Translations under genes and position numbers: made by a program
In this document: positions 46,422 to 53,787 of the stretch, piece by piece
Position numbering within the stretch: position 1 is the stretch's first letter
Layout: the number at the start of each line of letters is the position of its first letter
The notes under the pieces: generated by a model
Database searches by the model: none
Told to the model about the DNA's origin: nothing
Seen by the model: only the letters and a program-made list of their open reading frames with translations
Source: Spirochaetia bacterium
Lineage (GTDB): Bacteria > Spirochaetota > Spirochaetia > Sphaerochaetales > Sphaerochaetaceae
NCBI GenBank assembly: GCA_022482625.1
Contig: JAKVOU010000001.1
Coordinates: 2,900,784 to 2,964,783 of the forward strand
Direction of reading: 5' to 3'
Length of the DNA: 64,000 bases

Positions 46422-47183
46422 TTACGATAGCGTATCTGGGTGCGTATATTGTCCATGTTTTTGGGTATTCTTTCCATATTGAATTGCAAATTTGGGGCAT
46501 CTGTGCAGACAACCCAGACAGATGGCACATGTATCTTTTATCCAGACAGGCTTTGCCTGTTGCATTTCAATTGCATGCACAGGACAGTTTGCTGCACATT
46601 TTCCACATCCTATGCAAGCGTCAGTTACTGAAAAGTGTTTTGTTTTTCTTTCTCCTTCATATAGGTAGTACGCAATTTTTGTAACAGGAAGAGGTGTCTT
46701 GTAGTGCAGGAAATCACCAGTTGCCTTATTGCTCATTTTTTTGATGATTTCATCAATCTGCATTTCTGCTTTATCATTGGTTCGTTTTATTTTTTCCTTG
46801 TTGCTCAAGTCAAAGACAGGGGTCCATGTATCCGGCATCTTGACTCCGAACTTTGCATTGACAAGGTATCCCTTTTTTTGCATATACTTGTTGGCAAGAT
46901 GGCCGGTTCCTCCTGGGGTTACCCCGTATGTTGCGATGAAGCAGACATACGTTTTTCCATTTGTAGTCAATGAAAATCTGTTGAGAAAGTCCCTGACTAT
47001 GGTTGGAAAACCCAAATAGTATACAGGAGATATGATACTTAGATATTCACCTGGAGATAATTCAAATGAATATTCCTCATGCTGCATGCAGTCAGGAATC
47101 GACACTGTCCTGTCATTGAATGCAGTTGCAATTCTGGTCGCTACATATTTTGAATTGCCGGTTGCTGTAAAATACAAAACCAT
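46422..47183 (-). CDS. EFR1-type flavodoxin-ferredoxin fusion protein
   Basis: A 253-residue cytoplasmic redox protein. The N-terminal flavodoxin-like domain starts VLYFTATGNSKYVATRIA (FMN phosphate loop). The C-terminal domain has two 4Fe-4S sets, ACIGCGKCAANCP and CAICLGCLHRCP. EFR1 proteins are common in anaerobes and are thought to shuttle electrons; specific partners are unknown. AGGAGG precedes the ATG by a few bases. It diverges from the MarR gene, with a strong palindrome in its upstream region. Confidence 0.9.
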   Translation of the reverse strand: MVLYFTATGNSKYVATRIATAFNDRTVSIPDCMQHEEYSFELSPGEYLSIISPVYYLGFPTIVRDFLNRFSLTTNGKTYVCFIATYGVTPGGTGHLANKYMQKKGYLVNAKFGVKMPDTWTPVFDLSNKEKIKRTNDKAEMQIDEIIKKMSNKATGDFLHYKTPLPVTKIAYYLYEGERKTKHFSVTDACIGCGKCAANCPVHAIEMQQAKPVWIKDTCAICLGCLHRCPKFAIQYGKNTQKHGQYTHPDTLS

Positions 47184-47227
47184 AAGCTTATATCCTCCTT
47201 AGTTCTATGTTAGCAGGGTATTCTTAC

Positions 47228-47252
47228 TTTATACATACTTTGTATGGATAAA
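47228..47252. promoter_or_regulatory. 25-bp inverted repeat upstream of EFR1 gene
   Basis: TTTATaCATAC (47228-47238) and GTATGgATAAA (47242-47252) are inverted arms with one mismatched pair around TTT. It is 45 bp upstream of the EFR1 start codon. Symmetry and position suggest a dimeric repressor site. It differs from the MarR-side palindrome. Confidence 0.62.
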
Positions 47253-47335
47253 TCCCGCTGTTTCTGCAATGAATCTGCAGATCAAGTCATTGGATTTTTC
47301 TTTTCTGTTTTCATGAGGTGTTTTCCTGTCTGTGC

Positions 47336-47364
47336 TTGACTATTGGATTTCTGTTGGTTATATT
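47336..47364 (+). promoter_or_regulatory. Promoter of marR-ABC exporter operon
   Basis: TTGACT (47336-47341) and TATATT (47359-47364), spaced 17 bp. The start point would be near 47371, at the edge of the MarR-side palindrome. Confidence 0.65.
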
Positions 47365-47372
47365 CAGTTTGC

Positions 47373-47389
47373 CGGCTAATTATTAGCCG
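47373..47389. promoter_or_regulatory. MarR operator, perfect 17-bp palindrome
   Basis: CGGCTAATTATTAGCCG: 8-bp perfect arms around one base. It overlaps the expected transcription start and lies 26 bp before the MarR start codon, the usual place for MarR autorepression. Confidence 0.75.
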
Positions 47390-47414
47390 TAAAATTATTG
47401 TGAGTTGGCATAGA

Positions 47415-47894
47415 ATGAAAACAGAAGACATGACGATTGAAGAATTGGCCAGGACTGTGTTCCATATGCACGGGCACCTGATCAAGAAAGAATTTGAGAC
47501 ACGGGACATTACGAGGGTGAGCCATCCTCATATGTTGTTCATGCTCAGGTTCAGGTCAAAGAACAGTCAGGGGTTGTCTCAGAAGGATATTGCGGACCGA
47601 CTCGGTGTCAGTACGCCGACGGTGGCTATATCCGTGAAGCGGATGGAGAAATCCGGGCTGCTTTGCAAAATTCCTGATGAACATGACCATAGGTATAATC
47701 TTATAAGTCTTACGGAAAAAGGACGTAGGCTCACTGATGAAGCAATTGAAGCTTTCGATAGCATTGATAGGGAAATTTTCAATGATTTCTCGCCTGAGGA
47801 TATCGCTCAGCTCAAGAGGTTGCTTATTCATCTCATGCGTAATATGGAAAAACAGGGGATACGATCTCCTGAGCAACTTAGGACAGACAACTGA
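47415..47894 (+). CDS. MarR-family transcriptional regulator
   Basis: A 159-residue winged-helix regulator. The recognition region is LSQKDIADRLGVSTPTVAIS, followed by the wing KRMEKSGLLCKIPDEHDHRY. It precedes two ABC exporter genes by 64 bp and so probably represses them until a drug-like ligand binds. The start at 47415 is the best-placed ATG after the palindrome, but its ribosome site is weak and an ATG five codons on is possible. Confidence 0.88.
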   Translation: MKTEDMTIEELARTVFHMHGHLIKKEFETRDITRVSHPHMLFMLRFRSKNSQGLSQKDIADRLGVSTPTVAISVKRMEKSGLLCKIPDEHDHRYNLISLTEKGRRLTDEAIEAFDSIDREIFNDFSPEDIAQLKRLLIHLMRNMEKQGIRSPEQLRTDN

Positions 47895-47958
47895 TCTCTT
47901 TTGATACCGATGGCCTCCATAAGGGAAATATCCGTCGGACAGGTTAACAATCCAAAAT

Positions 47959-49716
47959 ATGTTTAAATTATTGAAATATCTGAGCAAGCGGCAGTGGCTG
48001 ATGATCTGCATCAGTATCTTATGTATTGTCGCACAGGTCTTCCTTGACCTGACACTTCCGGGATACATGGCAGACATTACGAAACTTGTGGAAACAGAAG
48101 GTAGCCATGTACCACAGATTCTGAATGCAGGTAGCCGAATGCTACTGTGCGCTTTGGGAAGCTTCATATCGGCAATATGTGTAATAGGGCTTTCGTCCCG
48201 TATCGCTGCCGGTTTTTCCAAGAAACTACGGGAATTGCAGTTCAACCAAGTTGAATCATTTTCGATGGAAGAAATCAACAGATTTTCCACTGCAAGTCTG
48301 ATTACGCGCTCGACAAATGATGTCACGCAGGTGCAGATGATCATTGCCTTTGGCCTGCAGGCATTGGTAAAAGCACCTATAATGGCGACGTGGGCCATCG
48401 TGAAGATAGCGGGAAAGGGTGTGCAATGGACAATGGCAACGGCAGTCGCCGTCTTGGTACTCGTCCTGATGATAGGTATCATGGTAACATTTGCAGTACC
48501 TAAATTCAAGAAAGTGCAGGGGTTGACCGATAATCTCAATCGTGTGACCAGAGAAAATCTTACTGGACTGGCAGTGGTAAGAGCTTATAATGCAGAATCT
48601 TATCAACAGGAAAAGTTTGAGAAGGCAAATACGGAACTTACTGATACCAATCAGTTCATCTATAGGATCATGGCCATGATGCAACCAGGTATGTCGGCAA
48701 TCATGAGTGGCTTGAGCCTTTCCATCTATTGGATAGGGGCCTTTCTGATAAACGCCGCTTCAATGGCTGACAGAATTACTCTTTTTTCCAACATGGTGGT
48801 ATTCATCAGTTATGCAGCACAAGTGGTCATGTCCTTTATGATGCTCAGTATGATTTTCCTTATGTTGCCCCGTGCTTCTGTTGCAGCAAAGCGAATACTT
48901 GAAGTCATAGAGACAAAACCGAAGTTGGTTGACGGGCAGGAACAGACAGGGTTGCAGGAAGAGAAAGGTGAGATTGAATTCAAGGATGTCAGCTTCCGTT
49001 ATCCTGATGCATCAGGTTATGCTTTGCAGCATGTGAGTTTTGCTGCCCATAAGGGCGAAACTGTTGCCTTTATCGGTGCCACGGGCAGCGGCAAGACGAC
49101 ATTGGTCAATCTTGCCTTGCGATTTTATGATCCTACGGAAGGAAAGATACTTGTCGATGGCAAAGATTCACGTGCCTATACCCAGGAATCACTTCATGAA
49201 AAGTTTGGTTATGTGCCACAGAAATCAGTGATGTTCTCAGGAGATATTTCCTCCAATGTCGTCTATGGAGACAGCCGTGGTGGCAACCTGCAGCAGGATG
49301 CCATGGAAGAAGCAGTAGAAGTAGCACAAGCTGTTGATTTCGTCAATGCTGGACAGGGAGGCTTTGAACGGCATGTGGCACAGGGTGGCACCAATCTGTC
49401 CGGAGGACAGAAACAAAGGATTTCCATGGCGAGGGCTATCTACCGGGATGCTGAAATCTATGTATTTGATGATGCGCTTTCTGCCTTGGATTATCGGACA
49501 GACAGGTTGGTCCGTACTGCTTTGCGGGACAAGAAGCAAACGGCTACCATGTTGATCGTGGCACAGCGGATCGGAACGATACGGAATGCAGATCGGATCA
49601 TTGTACTGGATAAAGGTAATGTAGTCGGTATCGGTACCCATGAAGAGCTGATGAAAGATTGTGCAATCTATCAGGAGATAGCACTTTCACAGCTTTCCAA
49701 GGAGGAATTGTCATGA
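47959..49716 (+). CDS. ABC exporter half-transporter, degenerate-site subunit
   Basis: A 585-residue membrane-ATPase fusion with six N-terminal membrane segments and a C-terminal nucleotide-binding domain. Walker A is GATGSGKTT near residue 373 and the signature is NLSGGQKQR. The catalytic glutamate is replaced by D505 in YVFDDALSALD and the switch histidine by Q536 in IVAQR, so this subunit cannot hydrolyse ATP well. Heterodimeric exporters such as LmrCD, BmrCD and TM287/288 have just this asymmetry. It overlaps the partner gene by ATGA. Confidence 0.92.
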   Translation: MFKLLKYLSKRQWLMICISILCIVAQVFLDLTLPGYMADITKLVETEGSHVPQILNAGSRMLLCALGSFISAICVIGLSSRIAAGFSKKLRELQFNQVESFSMEEINRFSTASLITRSTNDVTQVQMIIAFGLQALVKAPIMATWAIVKIAGKGVQWTMATAVAVLVLVLMIGIMVTFAVPKFKKVQGLTDNLNRVTRENLTGLAVVRAYNAESYQQEKFEKANTELTDTNQFIYRIMAMMQPGMSAIMSGLSLSIYWIGAFLINAASMADRITLFSNMVVFISYAAQVVMSFMMLSMIFLMLPRASVAAKRILEVIETKPKLVDGQEQTGLQEEKGEIEFKDVSFRYPDASGYALQHVSFAAHKGETVAFIGATGSGKTTLVNLALRFYDPTEGKILVDGKDSRAYTQESLHEKFGYVPQKSVMFSGDISSNVVYGDSRGGNLQQDAMEEAVEVAQAVDFVNAGQGGFERHVAQGGTNLSGGQKQRISMARAIYRDAEIYVFDDALSALDYRTDRLVRTALRDKKQTATMLIVAQRIGTIRNADRIIVLDKGNVVGIGTHEELMKDCAIYQEIALSQLSKEELS

Positions 49717-51566
49717 GGGAAGAAAAAAATACTATCTCCACGAAGGGTGGAAAAGTACAGGCTAGGCCTGGTTTCCATGGTGGTTTCCAAGGTGGTGGAG
49801 AAAAGCCTGAAAATTTCAAGAAGACATGGGGTGAACTGATTGCCTACAGTAAGCCTCAGTTGCCGATTATCTTGGTTGCACTTCTCTGTGCAGCTATCGG
49901 AGCCCTGCTGTCTTTGGTCGGGCCTGGAAAACTGAGTGATATAACTGATTTGGTTACTACCGGCTTTGTTGCGGGCATAGACTTGGATGCAGTGGTCAAG
50001 ATCTGCGTTTTCCTTGTTGTCGTTTATGTAGCCAGTTTTGTACTTTCGTTTGCCCAAGGCTTCATCTTGGCCACGGTAACACAGAAAATAACAAAAAAAC
50101 TGCGTTCGGATGTTTCAAGAAAAATCAACAGTGTACCGATGTGGTACTACAACAGGATGTCCTATGGTGATGTGCTCAGCCGGGTTACCAATGATGTGGA
50201 TGCCATCGGGCAGACATTGAACCAAAGTCTTGGAGTCTTTGTTTCTTCCCTGACGCTTTTCCTTGGATCCCTCGTCATGATGTTGCTTACCAATGTTATT
50301 CTGGCACTGTCGGCTCTTGTTTCTGTCATCATCGGCTTTGTCCTGATGATTCTGATCATGTCAAAATCCCAGAAGTACTTTCTTCAGCAACAACGGGATC
50401 TTGGAGCTATGAACGGACATATTGAAGAAACGTATTCAGGTCACGATGTAGTCAGAGCATACAATGCCATGGGAAAGGCCAAGGAGACTTTTGACCAAAT
50501 AAACGGACAGCTTTGTGAAAGTGCATTCAAATCACAGTTTCTTTCAGGACTGATGCGCCCTGTCATGATGTTCATAGGAAATTTCGGTTATGTGACAGTC
50601 TGTGTCATCGGTTCGTTGCTTGCCATCAAAGGTCTCATTTCCTTCGGTGTCATTGTGGCTTTCATGATGTATGTGAGGTTCTTTACACAACCGCTTGCCC
50701 AGTTGGCCCAGGTTGCTACCAGTTTGCAATCGACTGCTGCAGCCAGTGAAAGAGTCTTTGAGTTCCTGCACCAGAAAAATATGGAAGATGAGTCAGGAAA
50801 GAAAGACCATATAGAGAATGTAAAAGGTGAAATAGAGTTCGACCATGTACGTTTCGGTTATGAAGATTCTGATACGACAGTTATCCATGATCTGTCATTG
50901 GAGGCAAAACCGGGACAGAAGGTTGCTATTGTCGGTCCGACTGGTGCCGGTAAGACAACGATTGTCAATCTTTTGATGCGTTTCCATGAGATTCAAAGTG
51001 GAAGAATACTTGTAGACGGGGTTCCGATTGACACATTGACAAGGGAAAATGTCCATGATTTGTTTTGCATGGTCCTTCAGGATACATGGTTGTTTGAAGG
51101 TACCATACGGGAGAACATAGTCTACAGCGGACCGCAGGTAAGTGATGATGAAATGGTTGCTGCCTGCAAGGCCGTAGGTATCCATCATTTTATCCAGACG
51201 CTTCCCAAGGGGTATGATACGGTCTTGACTGATGAATCCAGCTTGTCTGCAGGTCAAAGACAGCAACTGACTATTGCAAGGGCAATGGTGAGGCATGCTC
51301 CGATGCTGATTCTTGATGAGGCAACCAGTTCGGTGGATACCCGTACGGAACTGCTTATCCAACAAGCCATGGATAAGCTGATGGAAGGTCGGACGTCCTT
51401 TATCATTGCCCACCGTCTGTCAACGATAAAGAATGCGGATTTGATTTTGGTTTTGAAGGATGGAGATATCATCGAAAGTGGTACGCATCAGAAACTTCTG
51501 GAACAGAATGGTTTCTATGCCAGCCTGTATAACAGCCAGTTCGAGGATGGGGCCTATGCTTCATAA
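49713..51566 (+). CDS. ABC exporter half-transporter, catalytic subunit
   Basis: A 617-residue partner of the preceding half-transporter. A glycine-rich hydrophilic N-terminus precedes six membrane segments. Walker A is GPTGAGKTT, Walker B LILDEATSSVD has catalytic E536 and IIAHR has H567. Its own signature is non-canonical, LSAGQ (511-515), which pairs with the partner's degenerate site. The ATG at 49713 follows AAGGAGG. Likely substrate is a drug, lipid or peptide under MarR control. Confidence 0.92.
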   Translation: MREEKNTISTKGGKVQARPGFHGGFQGGGEKPENFKKTWGELIAYSKPQLPIILVALLCAAIGALLSLVGPGKLSDITDLVTTGFVAGIDLDAVVKICVFLVVVYVASFVLSFAQGFILATVTQKITKKLRSDVSRKINSVPMWYYNRMSYGDVLSRVTNDVDAIGQTLNQSLGVFVSSLTLFLGSLVMMLLTNVILALSALVSVIIGFVLMILIMSKSQKYFLQQQRDLGAMNGHIEETYSGHDVVRAYNAMGKAKETFDQINGQLCESAFKSQFLSGLMRPVMMFIGNFGYVTVCVIGSLLAIKGLISFGVIVAFMMYVRFFTQPLAQLAQVATSLQSTAAASERVFEFLHQKNMEDESGKKDHIENVKGEIEFDHVRFGYEDSDTTVIHDLSLEAKPGQKVAIVGPTGAGKTTIVNLLMRFHEIQSGRILVDGVPIDTLTRENVHDLFCMVLQDTWLFEGTIRENIVYSGPQVSDDEMVAACKAVGIHHFIQTLPKGYDTVLTDESSLSAGQRQQLTIARAMVRHAPMLILDEATSSVDTRTELLIQQAMDKLMEGRTSFIIAHRLSTIKNADLILVLKDGDIIESGTHQKLLEQNGFYASLYNSQFEDGAYAS

Positions 51567-51636
51567 ATTCATCGGCTAATATTTTTCTACATATGGGTTG
51601 ATAGTGTCTATCTTTGACAGCTTTATTCCTTATATT

Positions 51637-51671
51637 GGCAGTACCTCCTGTGGTGCTGCCTTATTTTTATT
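51637..51671 (+). terminator. Rho-independent terminator after ABC exporter
   Basis: GGCAGTACC (51637-51645) pairs with GGTGCTGCC (51652-51660) with one G-U pair, then TTATTTTTATT. A classic strong terminator 70 bp after the exporter stop. Confidence 0.85.
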
Positions 51672-51767
51672 TGTGGCTTTAGCCTGTAGTGGCCGTGTAA
51701 CGGGCGCTACAGAAAACCACCCGCTATGCGGGTGGAAGTCAAGGGCGTTGCACGCTTGAAAAGAAAA

Positions 51768-51820
51768 CTCCGCACGGTCTGAGATTTCGTCGTTCACTCG
51801 AAAGCAAAGACCATACGGAG
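51768..51820 (+). promoter_or_regulatory. Hairpin hiding the transposase ribosome site
   Basis: CTCCG (51768-51772) and GGTCT (51776-51780) pair with AGACC (51808-51812) and CGGAG (51816-51820). The 3' arm overlaps the GGAGG ribosome site (51817-51821). Known IS200 elements repress their transposase with such a leader stem-loop, so this looks like the same control. Confidence 0.65.
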
Positions 51821-51823
51821 GAA

Positions 51824-52297
51824 ATGATGGCAGAAAGAAGCGACAGCCTTGCGCATACCAAGTGGCTGTGCAGGTACCATATAGTATTTGCACCCAAGTA
51901 TAGGCGAAAGGTAATCTACAATCAATATCGGAGGAGCCTGGGGGAGATACTCAGGCAGCTGTGTGACCACAAGGGCGTGGAGATCCTTGAGGGGCACCTG
52001 ATGAGCGACCACGTGCACATGCTGGTGAGCATACCGCCGAAGCTGTCGGTGTCCTCGTCCATGGGGTACCTGAAGGGGAAGGGTGCGCTGCTGATGTTCG
52101 AATAGCATGCGAACCTGAAGTACAAGTTCGGGAACCGGCATTTCTGGGCGACAGGCTACCAGGTGGGCACGGTGGGGCTGAACGAGGCGACGGTAAGGAA
52201 GTACATCCGCGAGCAGGAACTGAAGGACATAGTCCAGGACCGGCTGAGCGTGAAGGAGTACGAGGATCCGTTTGCAGGGGCGGGTAAGAAGAAGTAA
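51824..52297 (+). pseudogene. tnpA: IS200/IS605-family TnpA transposase, amber-interrupted
   Basis: Y1 HUH transposase that would cut single-stranded DNA at hairpin ends. Residues up to MLMFE are intact, including the HUH pair in SDHVHMLVSI. A TAG at 52103-52105 stops the frame, but the same frame continues with HANLKYKFGNRHFW, GYQVGTVGLNEATVRKYI and ends at 52295-52297. The likely nucleophile tyrosine (KYI) is after the stop, so the short product should be inactive. The true start is probably the second ATG at 51827, five bases after GGAGG. Read through, it has about 157 codons, normal for IS200. Confidence 0.88.
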
Positions 52298-52430
52298 GCC
52301 GCTTGGAGCGGCAGCGCGCGGTAGTGGCACCGGGGGCGATGAGCGGAGTGAATGCCCGGCGTCTTGAGGCGCGAGTCGGAGGAAGAGGCTTATAGCCTCA
52401 GATCAAACCACCCCTTCTAGGGGTGGTGCT

Positions 52431-52931
52431 GATTTATATACGTATGCGATATGATGTTTTTACAGGCTCCCATCAATTTTCAAAGCATACTTCAATGCAA
52501 GCCAGCATCTATGACTAAGTAATATTATCCATAGAAATTGGTATATGGCTTGTCAGGGCAAGGCCCATTTCCGTGGAGTCAAGTAATAATTTGTGGAGGA
52601 TGTTTCATTGTTTTCAAATTCCTTGAAATTTTTATTAGGAAGTATGAGAGTTGAAAAGATTCATAACTGGAATTCGATTATCAGTAAAATAGAAACTATA
52701 AAACCATTGTGATTGATATAGTCGATGATGGTATCGCAACCTTAGCCAAAGTAGCAGGGTAAATATACTGTCAGCCATATCAGTTATGGTATCCCCATAA
52801 ATGATATTGAAAGTATGTAACGCAGAAAATAAAGAAAGAATATGATACGTAAAATAGCAATTTGAATAAAAGGCTATTGCTACTTAAAAAGCAGAAACCA
52901 CTAAGTTTTCCAAACAAGGAAATGCAGTATA
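52431..52931. other. Non-coding or decayed DNA after IS element
   Basis: About 500 AT-rich bases without a supported gene. Short frames on either strand show no domain I recognise. It separates the IS200-like element from the type III toxin remnant and may be debris of a lost gene. Confidence 0.4.
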
Positions 52932-53387
52932 TCAATCCTCAAGAGGCAAACCTAATTCCTTGTGGAAATATTGCAGGCAAGAATATTGAAAACAAGGGTC
53001 AATCGGAATTCGTGGGTTCTTTTGGATACGGCGAACATGTCGAGTATAAGCAAGGACAAATTTTTCAAATTTATGCCCGATTTCATATTCATGCTGTTTA
53101 AGCATATTGAACTCATGCTGACGAATTGTTGTCGGAGAAGATTCTATGTATCGAGCTTTATCAGTAATGACGACGGCTTTTGTAAAATCCAACCCTGCTT
53201 CTGATCCATCTGCAATGAAAGAGTGAGTACTTGGAGTGATGAATATGGGAATGCAGTGGAGTAGCAAATGTTAATTCCAATACCAAACCACTGCGACATA
53301 ATACGGTCGTGTTTGTTTTTGAAGAATTTCAGGACAAGTATCACCATAATCGCTATAAAATAAAGCAGTAAGCCGATTGAATTCCAT
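52932..53387 (-). pseudogene. Type III toxin (ToxN/TenpN/CptN-like), frameshifted
   Basis: An endoribonuclease toxin remnant, 152 codons long. It starts at ATG 53387 behind AGGA: MEFNRLTALFYSDYGDT, then KQTRPYYVAVV. The frame then meets TAA (53271-53273). A second frame over about 53286-53222 gives LTFATPLHSHIHHSKYS, the expected continuation. The first frame then resumes with GLDFTKAVVITDKARYI, TTIRQHEFNMLKQHEYEIG, FEKFVLAYTRHVRR and ends CFQYSCLQYFHKELG. These follow the pattern I know from type III toxins. Restoring one T in the GTTT run near 53286 and removing one base near 53224 would mend it. It lies right after the repeat-RNA terminator, as in toxIN loci. Confidence 0.72.
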
Positions 53388-53397
53388 TTGTCATTCC

Positions 53398-53432
53398 TAA
53401 AAATAACCCCCATCCTTCTGAAGGATAGGGGT
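53398..53432 (-). terminator. Terminator between antitoxin repeats and toxin gene
   Basis: Arms 53406-53417 and 53421-53432 form a 12-bp stem around a 3-nt loop. The single C/A mismatch on the plus strand is a G-U pair on the minus-strand RNA, so the hairpin fits minus-strand transcription. TTATTTTTA follows on that strand. Confidence 0.75.
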
Positions 53433-53536
53433 AAATCCATTAAGCTTTCTTTTGATTAACGTGGTTGCGCTTTACAACCACCTCATCAATTGAGCTTTCT
53501 TTTGATTAACGTGGTTGCGCTCTACAACCATCAGCT
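53406..53536 (-). ncRNA. Type III antitoxin RNA candidate (two 50-nt repeats)
   Basis: A minus-strand RNA of about 130 nt. From a promoter at 53543-53571 it would run through two tandem repeats (53485-53531, then 53435-53481) and end at a hairpin. In RNA each repeat has a GGUUG...CAACC stem and a conserved AAUCAAAAGAAAGCU segment. In type III systems the antitoxin is such a repeat RNA, cut by the toxin into units that bind and inhibit it; the terminator lets a little toxin mRNA through. The toxin-like gene starts 19 bp after the hairpin. Confidence 0.68.
53435..53531 (-). repeat. Two tandem 50-bp repeats
   Basis: 53435-53481 and 53485-53531 share 43 of 47 bases at an exact period of 50, separated by three bases. 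The core AGCTTTCTTTTGATTAACG is identical. The gap is far too short for a CRISPR spacer. They form the body of the antitoxin RNA candidate. Confidence 0.88.
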
Positions 53537-53542
53537 ATAAAG

Positions 53543-53571
53543 AATATAACACGAACGGTATGCAACGTAAA
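53543..53571 (-). promoter_or_regulatory. Promoter of antitoxin RNA candidate
   Basis: On the minus strand, TTTACG (53566-53571) and TATATT (53543-53548) are 17 bp apart. Transcription would start near 53536, a few bases before the first repeat. Confidence 0.55.
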
Positions 53572-53750
53572 GAGAAACATAATGGTTGTTGTTATGATTT
53601 TCTTTCATGACTAGAGTCTTACAATTGTTTAAACAACTATTTTCAGGTGTTTTGTGATGGCATGAGAAATTTGTTTCAGAAATATATCCATCTGAATTGA
53701 CCTTGACTAAAGATGGGATATGTTTTTTGTTATTGTCTAAAATATTTGAA

Positions 53751-53787
53751 GTAATTACTATTTACTATTATGAAATATGTTAAGTAG
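53751..53787 (+). repeat. Direct repeat, left copy flanking AAA ATPase gene
   Basis: Starts GTAATT, contains TATTTACTATTAT and ends TGTTAAGTAG. The same blocks in the same order recur at 55082-55121, beyond the ATPase gene. This copy overlaps the start codon (53777) of the gene. Confidence 0.75.

Larger units (their letters stand above)
51686..52430 (+). mobile_element. IS200-like insertion sequence, inactivated
   Basis: A single-gene Y1-transposase element without terminal inverted repeats. The left end carries two hairpins, one at 51686-51713 (TGTAG/CTACA arms) and a perfect 8-bp one, CCACCCGC/GCGGGTGG, at 51717-51735. The right end carries ACCACCCC/GGGGTGGT at 52407-52427. The gene is amber-interrupted. 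The body is much more GC-rich than its surroundings. Exact cleavage sites are uncertain, and the ends given are estimates from the hairpins. Confidence 0.75.

Noticed and set aside
47556-48539. Long open frame (327 codons) antisense to marR and the first ABC exporter gene
   Set aside because: It mirrors conserved coding sequence, crosses two genes and shows no family motif.
51794-52330. 178-codon open frame antisense to the IS200 transposase
   Set aside because: It comes from the GC-rich composition of the transposase gene. Proline- and leucine-rich sequence without a domain.
53144-53440. 98-aa membrane-like open frame on the minus strand
   Set aside because: It runs through the terminator hairpin and overlaps the toxin in the wrong frame. 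Its hydrophobic look is a shadow of the toxin coding sequence.
53435-53531. CRISPR-like pair of ~36-38 bp repeats
   Set aside because: The similarity spans 47 of a 50-bp period, leaving a 3-bp gap and no spacer, and no cas gene is present. The minus-strand terminator and toxin-like gene fit a type III antitoxin better.
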